64,000 nt of DNA, taken from the NCBI RefSeq assembly GCF_011075055.1, contig NC_058150.1:9400330-9464329 (forward strand), given 5' to 3'. Under the pieces are notes generated by a model, which saw only the letters and a list, made by a program, of their open reading frames with translations, did no database searches and had not been told where the DNA came from. Positions 11,746 to 24,644 of this stretch are shown piece by piece; the stretch's first letter is position 1; every line of letters begins with the position of its first letter. A program made the translations under genes and the position numbers. The stretch is from Mangifera indica (Eukaryota; Streptophyta; Magnoliopsida; Sapindales; Anacardiaceae).

Positions 11746-12915
11746 AGTCTCAAATCCAAACTTGTGATATTTTTAATAAATATAAAATAAACAAAAGTTT
11801 TTTTCTATCACATTTGATCATGTCAAATCAAACAATAAATAATAGTTAATGTTAGATGTGTCTATCTTATAATGAATTTAATTGTGCAAAATGTAAAAAG
11901 TTTAGCACATACAGGTATAGGAACAATTAGGCATATAGAGTTACTTACATTTTAACACTAATTGCAAACATGTCGTATTTGTGTAAACAAATAAGATTAA
12001 GCATGTAAAAATTAAAAATTGATAGTAAAACTTATTGGAATTAACATATTTAGTGTTAAAATCATGTAAATTTTATGAAATTGGGATTGTTTATTGCATT
12101 TATTGTACTAGATACTAAGAAAAAATTATAAAGAATAAAAATTTTGTTATAAGTTATTAAGGAAAATCTAGAAGATCCTAAGGAATAAAAATTCCTAGGA
12201 TTTATTCAGAAAAATCTAGAAACCCCTTTGTATTAACAATAGGAGAAGTTTTACTAAATGTATTCTATTTATGAAATAAAATATGAAAATAGTATAAACA
12301 CGTCACTACCACAAGTAAGTTCATATAAAAGTAAAATGTGTAGTGAAATTTCCTTATGAAAGGTAAAAAGAACGCCGATTGATTCAAGTCCTAATTTAGG
12401 TGAATATACATATTATATAAATATTGATAATTTGTCTAAAGTAATGAGTTAAAACGATAATGTTGATATTCTTTCATAGTGATAATCATATAAAAAAAAT
12501 TATCATATGTTTTTTGTCATGATATGTAATTTATTAATATTTCTAATATCTATTATAACATTAGAATAAATTTTTAATATAGGATGATGCGTTTTAGGTG
12601 ATAAAAGATCAAATTTATACTTTATACTCAAATATTATTGAAAGTATTATGTAAATAAAAGATTAGGTTCAAGTTTTAAAACCATATTGTTAAAAATATA
12701 TTTGAAGATTTTAAAATTTTAAATAAAGAAGAAAATGAAAATGCATGTTACTTGCAGTGCAAATTACAATACATATAAGTTTATCTTTCCATTTATATAT
12801 TTTTTTATTTTATTAGTTTAATTTTTTTTAACAAAATAACCACAATTTTCTTTTGTTATAGGTGAAAAGTTTTAAATAAAATTTAAGTGGTATTGTGTTT
12901 GTTTATTTTTTAAAA
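11746..12915. other. AT-rich spacer, nothing recognised
   Basis: No coding or structured element was recognised in this stretch. Confidence 0.4.
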
Positions 12916-13445
12916 AAAATAATATTTAATGGGCCCCATAGCCTATTGGCCGTGCCCGGGCCTTGGTTTTGTGGCTGGGTGAACAGGTCACTCGCAAGAT
13001 CACAGTGCAAGGGACAGCCACCCTAAATACGCAAAAAAGGTGCAGTGAAGGAAACAAATTCCATTCTGTAGCCTTCACTCTCTGTCTCGCTAGCACAAAA
13101 CCAAGTCAAGGCACGCCACCCTACCTCTCCCACAAAGAAAAACCATTATATTCCTTTAAATTCTTGCTTAAATCTTTTCTGTGTTTTTCCAAAGCTCTAA
13201 TGGGGTTTTCGTATATTTCTTTTGTAATTTCATCTATTTGATGTAAGTTTGCAGCAATAGTGTTCTTGTTCTGGATATTTGATTCTTTTGATTATGGTTG
13301 TTTACACAGTTTTTTTTTTTTTTTGTAAGTTTGGCATATGTGATTGTCGACAATTTTTAATGGTCTATGAAGAGATAAAATGGAAGAAGAGGATATGGAA
13401 GCTCGAAAACTAACAGTGGAAGAGGATAATTCTTTTTTTCTTCTT
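12916..13445 (+). other. Promoter/leader-like segment of an unidentified or lost gene
   Basis: GC content rises sharply. TGGGCC-type elements (TGGGCCCC at 12930, CGGGCC at 12957) resemble site II motifs of housekeeping promoters. A CT-rich leader-like stretch follows (13070-13210). Then comes AGATG/TAAG-type splice-like sequence, and a short frame at 13380 (MEEEDMEARK) that stops within about 30 codons. The open frame at 12963-13241 has no recognisable domain. An orphaned first exon and promoter is one reading. A hAT end fragment is another. Confidence 0.25.
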
Positions 13446-13504
13446 TTAAATTAATTACAGGGCCACCTACAAAACACAAGCATCATATGGATATGGGTTT
13501 AGGC

Positions 13505-14075
13505 TTTGATATGATTTGTACCGGTTTTGTTTTAAAAATTAATTTGGTTTAATTTAATTTAGTTTAAATTTAAATCGAATTTAAATAAAAAAATTTGACT
13601 CATTTTTCAATTCGAATCAAACTTGAGTTAAGAGTATTTTACGTAGTTCGGCTCAAATTAGGAATTCGAATTCATAACTCGATTCGATTTGAATTCATGA
13701 TTCGGTTAAACTCAAATAAGCTCAAATTCAATAATTCAAATTAATGGCTCAATTCGGTTCGAATAAAAATTTTTGAATATTATTTAAATAAAATGACGTT
13801 ATTTTATCAATGAATCATAAATTCGAACCATAAATCTAAGTCATGCATTCGAACCAACAACTTGAGCTATTAATTTGAATCAAACCGAGCTGTAAATTTA
13901 AATCATTGATTTGAGTTACGAAATCGAATCAAACTCAAATTGAATTAAATTGAATAATTTTTTATTTAAACTAAACTTAATTTTGGCTCTATAAACTCAA
14001 ATCGTATTCAAGTCAAATTATTTTTTATTTGAGTTAAAGATTGTTTAAACTCGGTCCAGCTTAAATCCACCGTTA
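13505..14075. repeat. Degenerate AATTCGAATT/ACTCGAATC word repeat
   Basis: More than a dozen variants of TTCGAATT, AACTCGAT, CTCAAATTCGA and TTGAATCAAAC occur in both orientations. This density is typical of the subterminal part of non-autonomous hAT-like elements. Clear terminal repeats and a target duplication were not found. Confidence 0.4.
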
Positions 14076-14564
14076 TATGGGTATAAACAATTAGGAAATA
14101 AAAAAAGAGAAATGCGTTTCTAGTCTTTTGATGGGTGCATATGGGCATTCAGAGATCAGTCCCTTTACTAATTCTGAATTTGACCTGACCTTAAAAATGC
14201 AAAAGACAAAAAATCGTAGAGATTATTGGTTCTGCTAAAATAAATAATCAATTTACAATAATTAAACTAGTGTTTGATACAAATTCATGGTCAAGTTTAT
14301 GTTTAGTGATAGATTTGTTTAAACAGAATGACTGTCTTTTATTTAAGTCATGTGAAAATTAATAAATTCTCACATTTGAATTCAAAAAATAACATTTTTT
14401 CCACCTTCTATCAGGTATAATTTATAAAATTCATTCATTTTTAGGATAATCATATTGAAAATACAAAAATACCCTTATTATGTTACTAAAATTAGATAAC
14501 ATTTTCTCCTAAACTTGTTTACATAATTTTTTAGCCTTGATTTAAAAAAAAAATTAATTTCAAA

Positions 14565-14890
14565 ACAGTCATTAGTAGGCATTCATCATTGATTGCCTTT
14601 AATCTCATTAGACCAATTAAATCCCAGTTGAAATCACATTAAAACTGTATAATTTAGTTAGGATCACATTGGGCGATCTAATTCAATTGAAATCGCACCA
14701 TCTTAGTGCGATTTTGATTGAAACTGTATTAGAATCTATGTGATTCTAGTGTGATTTCAACCAAAATGATACAATTCTAACTAAATCACATTAGACCAAT
14801 GCGATTCCCATTAAAACCGAACTATTTAAATGTAATTCTAATTGAGATTCTACTGATCTGATGCGATTAAATGTCACCGACAGGGAATAT
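14565..14890. repeat. Inverted GTGATTTCAA / TTGAAATCACA repeats
   Basis: Variants of GATTTCAATTGAAATCGCAC, GTGCGATTTTGATTG and ATCACATTAGACCAAT occur in both orientations around a centre near 14705. The block can fold on itself and is probably a decayed MITE. Confidence 0.4.
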
Positions 14891-15295
14891 CCATTGACAA
14901 TTGTTTTAAAATCTCAAATTTTATTATTATTATATTATTTTTTGTAAATAAAGGTCTACCTGATAAATTTTTGAATTAGTAAAAGAAAATGTAATTTTTA
15001 TAAGCCGACAAAAATATTATTTAATAATTTATGTTTGACTTTGGATAGAAAGTGGGAAAATGTCAATGTTTTTATATTAAAGGCTCCGATTTTTCCTTTT
15101 AAAATTGTTTCTGGTGGGAAATAGTCACTGTCTCATTTATAGTATGTACAATAATTTGACTGGTACCTTAATAATTATATTTTAAAATTTATTTACCAAC
15201 TTAAAATATATTATAAATTAAAATAAAACTACATGTATAAGGATTTATCACTTTCTAAATTTGAAAAGCTTTGAAATAAGAAATAAATAAATAAA

Positions 15296-15671
15296 TATTG
15301 GATTCAGTCCATCCATGATGGGTTGACTCGATCTATTAGGGTTAAAAAAAAGATAAAATTAATTCTTATAATTGAAAATTAATCTTTTACCCTTAGTAGT
15401 TATTGAAGTTAACTATCACTTTCTTTTTAATAAAAATAGCGTAACTTCCATTGGAAAGTTTTATCTGATGCTCAACTCTCAGAATCACTCTCTCTACATT
15501 TTTCCTCTTCATCTGTAAGAAATCTTCATAGAAAATAGGAGAGCAAATCAAACAAAGTGTGTTATGGATTCCAATAGCAGTGTATTGGATCATCAATCAC
15601 CATCAGCATTCTGAATATTTTATCTAGGTATGTTTTTCTATGATCTTGGACCCTTTTAATTTCCGCTAACG
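15296..15671 (+). repeat. Copia 5' LTR
   Basis: It begins TATTGGATTCAGTCC and ends TTCCGCTAACG, immediately before the primer-binding site. It aligns along its whole length with 22720-23090. The usual TG start is TA in both copies, so that change predates insertion. Confidence 0.9.
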
Positions 15672-15672
15672 T

Positions 15673-15685
15673 TGGTATCAAAGTC
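15673..15685 (+). other. Copia primer-binding site
   Basis: TGGTATCAAAGTC lies one base after the left LTR. It matches the initiator-tRNA-Met site TGGTATCAGAGC with small changes. Confidence 0.75.
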
Positions 15686-17549
15686 ATGTTTTATCTGTGT
15701 AATTATAATGTTGGTGATGTAAATATGATTTGGAAGTATGTTTAGAAATTAATTGGCATGAACAATGTTATTTTTATATATAAATGCGTACGGACGTGTT
15801 TTGATTATTGATGAATTAGTTGTAATTTTGTGGAATTGATGCCTAAAATCATGTTAAAATGCATTCTGGATATGAGAAACATGTTAAGTTATAAAAAATT
15901 GCACCGAATTCACATGAAATTGAACGATTTCAGTAGCAAGTTTTTCACCCAAAACCGTGATGTTCATGCATTTAATTCGCCAAAATCCAACAACTTTTTC
16001 ACCAAAAATTTTATGAATCTGAACCTGCATGTCACGGGCTTCAAAAGCCCTAAGAAATTATCATCGTTGGATGACCAGAAAATGACCAATTTCACCGTCG
16101 AAAACCTAGGGTTCTTATCGCAATCACAGGTTGCAATCGAATTGGGAAAACCCAATTGCCTAACCCAATTGGTCAACAAGTTAGTCAAAACCCATCGGTC
16201 AATGGGCCAAACCGTTTAATCAACCAAGTCAACCCAACCCGAGTTCTCCAACCTACAGGTAGGATGGTCAACGGTCAAATAGTTGACCAATCAATGGTCA
16301 ACATTTGACCGACACATGAAAACTATCATCGGCATGTGATGACCTTATTCCGGCATGTGGCAACACATGAGGGTGAGTGAGATATGTTCTCTGGCACATG
16401 GCAGTGCGTAAGGCAATTGTTTAATGCGTGGGAGCGCCTATATGCTTCTGTTTATGTCTGACTGCTTATACAGACTTAGATTCTATTTTGTGTACTCTGT
16501 TTTTGCATCAATTGAACACTTATAGATGTTAATTGGATCATGGTGTTGAACTATACATTGTTAAACATGTGAACATGTGTTGTTTCTATTGTTATGCATG
16601 TGTAATTTATTATTGTTCATTTGTTGGTCATATATAGGGTGAACATGTTGACTAAGGATTATTATTTGAACTATAAGATGAATCTATTGCACAATCTTTT
16701 CACTAACTTTGGTGTCATGAATAAGAGATATTATAATTTAAAAGATAAAGGCATAAAATTAACTCAAATGAAGAGGATATCTGGATTACTATGGTCATTG
16801 CCAAATTATTATATTACAATAATTTCTAATCTTGTCCGAAATAAGAAATTAAAAAATTATTGACAATGTGTGTGGATGAATTACAACTCGCTGAAGCACA
16901 CAAAATTGTAATGAACATAAGAAAATCAATATCTCTCTCCATTTTCCCAAATCAATAAAGTGCGAGGCATGATAACTATTGCAAGCATTATAATAACTTT
17001 ATCCAAGATAAAGTTACTTCTAATATTATCAAAGATAGAGAAAATATATTTTCTCAATCCCATTGGTGATGATCGAGTCCCTAAAAATACAAAGAGCGTC
17101 TAATTGTTAAGATTCCCTATTTTAAATCATACAAATCTCAGGTCAAAAATAGTTTAGAAGTCGGTCCTAGTCATTGAAATGTTTGAATTTCATGTTCATA
17201 TTTATTTTCATGTTTATTTGTTAATTTGTTAATATGTTATTGTATTGAACCTCTTTAAATTATGGATATATTGAACCATATATTGGTTCAATATATATTA
17301 TGATTATTTATGAAAATTTTGAGACTGGTAGAATTTAATTATTCTCAACTAGAATATATATTGACGTAATTGGATTAATCGTTAAAATATTAAATATTTG
17401 TGTCAAGGATGATGATTGGGAACATAGTGAACTTTCAACTCTATGTGTTATATGAAATATTTTAATTTTTAATGCACAATTGCGACAATAAAATGTGTGT
17501 ATATCTTATTATTGGTGTTGTGTTGGCATATCTCTATAGTTATATAGAA
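15686..17549 (+). other. Copia untranslated leader with TTGAC cluster
   Basis: This 1.9 kb leader lies between the primer site and the gag ATG. An open frame at 15830-16219 has no known domain and is not called a gene. Nine TTGAC/GTCAA cores fall within 16172-16309, the core of the W-box bound by WRKY factors. Function is inferred only from motif density. Confidence 0.45.
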
Positions 17550-18490
17550 ATGGCTTTGAAAAACATTATTGCCAATTTGAATAAGGGAGAAAAACTGAAT
17601 GGGGACAATTATAAAATATGGAGAATGAGAATGCATTATATCCTAAATGAACAGAATGCCTTGGAGGCTGTTAATCAAGTCATGGAAGAGCCCCAACTAG
17701 CTGAGGGGCAGAATCTTAAAAATGTCTAACATAAGCATGACATAGACGCTTATAATGTCTGGAAAAAGAACGATTCGACTGCTAGAGGTATTCTCATTAG
17801 CTCAATGAATGATGATATTGCTTACCAATATAAGTAATTTGAAACTACAAATGCTATGTGTATGACATTAAAAGAGAAGTTTGGAGGAATGACTGTCTCC
17901 GAACTAAGGTAGTTGACTATCAAGTTCTATATATATAAGAAAGTTCCCAATAAGCCGATGAAGTAACATCTAAAGGAAATGTCGAACATGATAACTGAGC
18001 TGAAAAAGGCTGGGCATGATCTGATTGATGAACAACAAGTGTAGGCTATTATACGATCTCTACTTGATAGTTGGGAGCACATGAAAGTGAATATGATTCA
18101 TAATGACAACATCAAGACTTTTGATGACATTCTTTGCCATCTTAAACTAGAAGCTGAGCTCCTAGAGGCTGCTAGATTAAATGCTCATGCATATGTTGTT
18201 GAGTCTACTTCAAGGAAGTTTTCTAGCTATAAAAGAAAATGACGAAAATCTAGAAAAGGGAAAGAAATCGTCCAAGGGCCTGTGAACAAGAAGAAATGGT
18301 TCAAGTGTAAAAGAGGCAAACACTTTAGGAAAAGAGATAAGACAAATTTGATCTGTTATAACTGTGGGAACAAGGGTCATTCGCCCGTGAATGCACGGAA
18401 TCGAAGAAGGTATTGTCTTATCTTGTCTCAAAATGTGAGATTTATGTTTCCAGTATCGTTTTCATTAACTGAATCTCATCCTATGTGAAC
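17550..18490 (+). pseudogene. Copia gag remnant with zinc knuckle
   Basis: The ATG at 17550 opens a frame typical of copia gag N-termini (LNGDNYKIWRMRMHY, the UBN2/DUF4219 region). It meets TAA near 17727 and continues in pieces through a QLTIKFY/LKMS-like segment. The CCHC knuckle near 18355 (CYNCGNKGH) has lost its final cysteine spacing. Multiple stops (for example near 17836, 17908 and 18042) show loss of function. Confidence 0.8.
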
Positions 18491-18899
18491 TGTAGACTCA
18501 TAAGCCATAACCATATAACTCGTGATAGAGACGCTTTTGTGGAATTTTGTCGAATACTAAGGGAAACACAGTGGATTTATATAGGTACTAATACTAAAGT
18601 TGAAGTAAAATGAATGGGCACATGCAAATTGGTTTTGCGTGATGGCAACCCTTGTACCTATATGATGTCTTATATGCTTCAGAAATTTGACGAAATTTGA
18701 TCTTTATAATGATTCTGTTAAAACTAAGATATTGTTTAACTTTCTCTAAGAACTTGGTTAAATTCTTTTATAATAATGTGTTTTATGGATCTGAATTTTT
18801 GTCTGAAGGTTTTATGGTGTTGAACACTTTATTTTGTAATAATGATAATTCTATTAGTTTTTCATTATTTACAACTCCTAATAGTCTAGATGTAGATGC

Positions 18900-19600
18900 A
18901 AATAAATGACATGCTAGATTAGACACACTAGCCAAGAAAGAATGAACAAACTAGGCTGTGAAGGTTTATTAGGACCTGTCACGAAATTAGATCTGCTTAT
19001 TTGTGAGCATTGTTTAGCAAGAAAAATTACTAGAAAACCTTTTGGCAAAGCTATTAGAGCTAAGATTCCTTTGCAATTTGTACACTTAGATATTTGCAAT
19101 CCTATGAATGTCAAAGTTAAAAAATGAGCATTCTATTTTATCACTTTCATAGATGATTATTCACGTTTTGGGTATGTCTATTTGATCTCTTATAAGTCAG
19201 AAGTAATAGATTGTTTTAGACATTATATAAATGAGATTGAGAATTAGTTAGACAAAAGAATAAAAGTTTTGAGAACTAATCGAGATCGTAAATATTTATC
19301 TACCGAATTTAAGGAATTATGTAGTGGAAAAGGAATTATGAGACAATTAACGATTCCAAAAACTCCGTAACAAAATGGTGTAGCGGAGAGAAGAAACTAA
19401 ACTCTATTAGAAATGGTTAAGTTTATGATGGTGCAAGCGAATCTTCCAATTTCGTAAAGGGGAGATGTTTTATTGACTGCGATTTATATACTTAACAGAG
19501 CGCCCACTAAGTTAGTAACTTCCACTTTTTATGAGTTATGGACAGGTTGGAAACCTGAATTGAATATGATGTGACCTTGGGGGTCTGCTGCATACATCTA
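18900..19600 (+). pseudogene. Copia integrase remnant
   Basis: The gag-pre-integrase region shows the C-x2-C finger (ICEHCLARK, near 19003). It is followed by HLDICNPM, the DDYSRFGYVYL-like catalytic strand near 19155 (FIDDYSRFG), and a PQQNGVAERRN-like segment near 19370. Stops lie at 19124, near 19246 and near 19367. The aspartates are partly visible, but no continuous frame remains. Confidence 0.8.
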
Positions 19601-20039
19601 TGACATATTCCATAAATTCAAAAAATTAGGACCAAGAGGCAAGAAATGTATCTTTATAAGATACTCTGAACACTCTAAAGGGTATGTGTTCATAGGAGAA
19701 GATTCTAATGGAATAATGATTGAAATAGAATCTAGAGATGCAACATTCATAGAAGATGAATTTCTTAAGAATGGTGATAATGATAAAAGTCTTCATCTGT
19801 ATGAGACGAAAGAGGAATATGAAGAAGGTTCGTCTCAATGACCATTAGTTGTGTCATAAGAGACGATGTCTTTACCTGTTCCAGATAGTAAGAGCAATAA
19901 GGTTGAGCTCCAACCTATTTTGGGTAGTGGGAGCAAAGATCCTCAATTGCAAAGGAGCAAACGTCCTTGAATTCCTAAAAGACGTTTCGAAATTGAAAAT
20001 GAAGTTTTCATAACTGCTCCTCCTGAAAACGATGAGCCT

Positions 20040-21597
20040 AAAAATATCAAAGAAACTCTATCATCCCTCAATAAGGAAAAATGATAAGAAACATTAGAGG
20101 AAGAAATGAAATCTATGGAAATTAACCAAGTTTGGAGTCTGGTGGACTTACCACCAGATCAAAAACCTATTGGGAATAAATGGATTCTCAAAATTAAACG
20201 GAAGACGGATGACTCAATAGATAGATACAAAGCTCGTCTAATGGCGAAAAGTTATACCCAACAAGAAAGTATAGATTATGAAAAAACTTTTTTGCCTGTT
20301 GTGAGGTTTATTTTCATTCGTGTTATTTTAGTTAGTACCACACTTAGATCTAAAATTGCATCAGATGGATGTCAAAACAGTTTTTCTCAATGAAGAGTTT
20401 GACGAAGAAATCTATATGAATCAGCTTGTAGGTTTTATGATAAAAGGCCAAGAGCGCAAAGTATACAAGCTCCAAAGATCAATATATGGCTTGAAACAAA
20501 CATCAAGATAATGGTATTTAAAATTTCATAAGGCAATATTGTCTTATAATTTTAAGATGTTAGAACAAGACCACTGTGTCTATGTGAAAAAATATGATGA
20601 AAAATTTGTAATTCTATCTCTTTATGTGAATGATGTATTGATAGCTGAGAGTAATTTAGAGTATGTGATGATCGTTAAAAATTGGTTATCCACAAATTTT
20701 GACATGAAGGATATCGGTGAAGTAGAATATATTTTAGGTATTAAAATCAAAAGGGATCATTTTAAGAAACTTTTAGCTCTATCACAAGAGTGTTATATCC
20801 AAAAGATTTTAGAACGATTCAACATGGCAAATTGCGAACTCATAGATAATCCTATGTCAAAAGGCGACTTGTTGAGTCAAGATTTGTGTCCAAAGACTCA
20901 AAACAAAAAAAATAAAATGTCTTTAATACCTTATTCAAATGCAGTTGAAAAGTCTCGTATACTCAATGATGTGTACTCGTCCTGATATATATTTTACTAT
21001 CGAGTTGGTTAGTTGATATCGATTGAATCTAGGAAGGGAATACTAGAAGACTGTCAAGAGAATATTAAGGTATCTAAAAGGCACTGTGAATTACTATTTA
21101 TGTTATCAAGGATCAGATTTGTGATCATTAGCTATTCAGATGCTGACTGAGGTGGTGATTTGGACCAACGGAAATCAACTTCTGGTTATGTTTTCTTAAT
21201 CCAAAATGGTGTCATATCTTAGAGCAGTAAGAAACAAACATGCATAGTCTTATCCACAATAGAAGTAGAATTTGTAACATGTTCTGCTGTTGTGCAAGAA
21301 GCTGTTAGATTGAAAAGATTTTTTGAGAATTTGGATATACGAGACAAAGAAATTGGTCCAATAGTTGTACAATGTGATAATCAAATTGTGATGGCTTTCA
21401 CAAAGGGTCTCAAATTCCAAAATAGAATCAAACATATCGACACCAGATATAACTTTTTCAGAGACATCATTTCAAAGAAGAAAGTGATGGTACAATATAT
21501 TTATACGCCTAATATGATTGCTGATCCCTTAACCGAACCAAATTCAAGAGATGTATATCTTGCACAAGTTAAGTCTCTTGGCTTGCGTAGAATATGA
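20040..21597 (+). pseudogene. Copia reverse transcriptase and RNase H remnant
   Basis: The RVT_2 domain begins near 20106 (QVWSLVDLP, IGNKWILKIKRK, RYKARLMAK). It continues through QMDVKTVFLNEE and LKQTSR. The catalytic box near 20623 reads YVNDVL, where copia elements have YVDDM, so an active-site aspartate is replaced by asparagine. RNase H follows, with DNQIVMAFTKG and HIDTRYNFFRD near 21380-21450, and the frame ends at the TGA of 21595. A frameshift near 20955 and stops near 20510 and 21148 break it. Confidence 0.85.
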
Positions 21598-22707
21598 TAA
21601 ATGACTTGTTGAGTATACATTGCACTTGTAACACAATGTTACAACATCAAAAAATTTGAATTTATTTTATTTATGTGTTTGAATTCTTGATATTTATTTA
21701 TATACACATTGCTTTTGAAAACTCAAAAAGATGATAATGTCACACAAGTTTAATTGACTCTCACACACAAGCAATTGCCTTTAACGCTGAGGAGAGCGTG
21801 CAAAGATGAGACATGTTTCTTAAGATTGATACCACTGAGAGAACGTACTTAGACGATAAGAGTTGCTCAAGAAACGAATTATTGGATATGTCGCCTTGAT
21901 AATTAATCAAGATGAGGTCATGATTTGATGAATTTGAAAATGACCGATTTGGATTCTCTACATCTAAATAACATGTGAATGTCAGATGTGAGTTTTTAAT
22001 ATGGTAATGCCTGCAACATTGAAGAGATGATTAAGAACTCAGGTTAGGCGTTAAGGGCAGCGACTGAACTAAGAGTTATACAATATTGGTAATGACATTT
22101 TTTAATAGATACATATTGTAGCAAATGATTCATACCATGTGTGCATAAATAAAATGATCATTTAAAGTAGTGGAAACATGAATCTCTAATTCTTCACTGT
22201 GTGAAAATTTATGAGGATTGCCTTATATTGATACCCTTTGACTTTTTGCTATTATTTTATGTTTACTCTTAATGTTGTTATCTTAGCTTAGAACCTATAG
22301 CTATGCATGATTCGGTCTATGAAACATGACTAGAAAAACAGCTAAGTTTAAAATGAGAATTTTGAGTAGAAGAGGAAGACTTATATATTACGTGTATCTA
22401 TTGGTTGACCGATCATGTCACTCATATGGGACATTGGACTTCATCATGGATACATAGGAATGTAACACAATAATAAATGAAGGATTGAAGGAAACTAGTG
22501 TTATCGAGTAAGTCTGGGGTATTGTGAGACTAACGCTTTATTATTTTTCGGGTTGAAGTGACTATCTTATTCCTAACAGATGCATAGTAAATTAGATCTC
22601 AAGTGCAAGTTGCTCGTAAAGTCATATGACACATTTGCCAGTATGAATTGTTTTGTTTTGTAAGATTTCTATGGAAGATTTTTGTGATTCAAATCACCTT
22701 ATCATAT

Positions 22708-22719
22708 GTGAGTGGGAGA
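22708..22719 (+). other. Copia polypurine tract
   Basis: GTGAGTGGGAGA ends one base before the right LTR and matches the usual plus-strand priming tract of copia elements. Confidence 0.7.
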
Positions 22720-23090
22720 TATTGGATTCAGTCCACCCATGATGGGTTGACCCGCTCTATTAAGGTTAAAAAAAACAAAATTAACCCTTATAAGTAGGAA
22801 TGACACTTTTGTCTTTGACAGTCATTGAAGTTAACTGTCACTCTTTTTAATAAAAATAACGTAACTTCCATTGGGAAGTTTTATCTGACGCTTAACTCTC
22901 AGAAACACTCTCTCCACATTTTTCTTCTTTATCTGTAAGAAATTTTCACAGAAAATAGGAAAGCAAATCAAGCAAAGTGTGTTATGAATTCTAATAAGAG
23001 TGAATTAGATCATAAATCATCATTAGTATTTTGAATATTTTATCTGAGTATGTTTTTTATGATCTTGGACCCTTTTAATTTCCGCTAACA
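22720..23090 (+). repeat. Copia 3' LTR
   Basis: It starts TATTGGATTCAGTCC and ends TTCCGCTAACA, followed by ATAAA. It is diverged from the left LTR by substitutions and small indels throughout. Confidence 0.9.
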
Positions 23091-23693
23091 ATAAATAAAT
23101 AAATAAAGCATGAATCAAACTTTCTTTCTTGACGTTATTGAGCGTATAAGTAACACAAACGTATTATTGAAGATTTCATTGAATTAGGCATAAAAAGAAT
23201 ATTTTTATTTTATTAAAATAAAATAAATAAAACATAAAAAGACGTTGCCAGTACTTTTATTCTGTAATTTACCATTATATCATAAATTATAAACTTTAAA
23301 ATCTCCCGAAGGCAAAATTTTAAATTTCTTATTTTTTTTAAATCATATAAAAGTTATCTATATGATATTATGATGAGCGTGATCATTCATTATTAACTCG
23401 TAATTATTAATAATTAATTTTATAAGTAATGTGTGGTTTGAATTCAAGGATGTTTGATTAAAATAATCTTTTATTATAAAAATATAAATTGAAAAATTAT
23501 TAAATATAATTTATTACTATTTTGATAAAATTTTGTATGTATAAATAATTATTGTATTTATTTTATATTAATAAAAAAACCAAAATATTAGTATAATTAA
23601 ATGTCCATGAAAGATTATTGAATTCAAATAAGTAATTTACTTGTTTAAAATGACATGTTTTATATTAAATATTTATTTTGTGTACTTTTTTAA

Positions 23694-24306
23694 GGCCAAT
23701 AGACTTATTCCCACTCAAAGTATGTTGTTTTCTCAAATTCTCATCTCTTAACTTTAAAAATCTCATTTATCAAATCATAGAAAGTTAAGTCTATTAGTTT
23801 TAAAGGTAAAATTATCATTTTATCTATAATATTAAAAATAAACTTAAATTTTATCTCATTTTCCCTATAAACCCTAAAAACTAACAATTTCTCTCCTAGA
23901 CCAAGTTTTAAAAAATAACATTTTCCCCCCTAGGGTTTAGTTTTCAAACTTCAGTTGCCTCTCCCTCCTAATGCTTCATCTCCCTTTGGTGATCTCTCTC
24001 CTCTCACCTGGAGAGAGATCGTTGGAGAGAGATGAAGCATCGAGAAAGAAAAACTGTTAAAGATGACATTAGAGTTTGAAAACTAAACCATAGAAGTGAA
24101 ATGTTATTTTTTAAAAACGTGGCCTATGGCAAAAATGGTTAGTTTTTAGGGTTTTGATAGGGGGGGGGGGGGCAGGAGTTAAAATTTTAAGAAATTAGAG
24201 TTTTATTAACTTTAACTGTCCATAGATAGGTAAATGAGATTTTCAAAATTAAAGGGTGGGAACTTATGAATGCAACATACTTTGGGTGGGAATAAGTCCT
24301 TTGGCC
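23694..24306. mobile_element. 613-bp MITE with 34-bp TIRs and 8-bp TSD
   Basis: The left end GGCCAATAGACTTATTCCCA is matched by the inverted right end, about 31 of 34 positions. Identical TTTTTTAA octamers flank it at 23686-23693 and 24307-24314. It has no coding capacity. The middle holds a GAGAGAGATC-rich fold and a G-run near 24160. The 8-bp duplication points to the hAT superfamily, although the low-complexity octamer weakens that. Confidence 0.75.
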
Positions 24307-24644
24307 TTTTTTAACAATAAAACTAGGCTACACACTTTTTAGTATATAATTTGAGTATACAGATAATATGTTAATACATGATTAGATGATTTTAAACTAG
24401 AATATTAATTAAAATAAACAAAAAAATTATGCATAAATATTTTTAGACAAACTTTTGATACAGTTACTTTTCTAAGCAAATTCATTTTTATTTTAATAAT
24501 ACATTTTCCTTTTAGTATACCTTCCCTTCAGTGTTGTTCTTTCTCTACCCAACCAACTGTGGTACACTCCAATAATACATCATCACATTGAATATGAGAT
24601 GGTTTGACAACTTATGTCATAATAAATCGAAACTTTTGTTGAAA

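Larger units (their letters stand above)
15296..23090 (+). mobile_element. Complete Ty1/copia LTR retrotransposon, inactive
   Basis: Two LTRs of about 370 bp flank a coding region in copia order (gag, integrase, reverse transcriptase, RNase H). A tRNA-Met primer site follows the left LTR and a purine tract precedes the right LTR. The 5-bp duplication ATAAA is at 15291-15295 and 23091-23095, though it lies within an ATAA microsatellite. The LTRs differ at several dozen positions and all coding domains have stops, so the insertion is old and dead. Length is 7795 bp. Confidence 0.9.

Noticed and set aside
8430..12320. CACTA element between TTTTTGTTGTAGT (near 8449) and CACTACCACAAG (near 12305)
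   Set aside because: The termini match only partly, no 3-bp duplication was found and no transposase is present.
15830..16219. 129-codon open frame in the copia leader
   Set aside because: No recognised domain, lies before gag, and contains the TTGAC cluster. Treated as leader.
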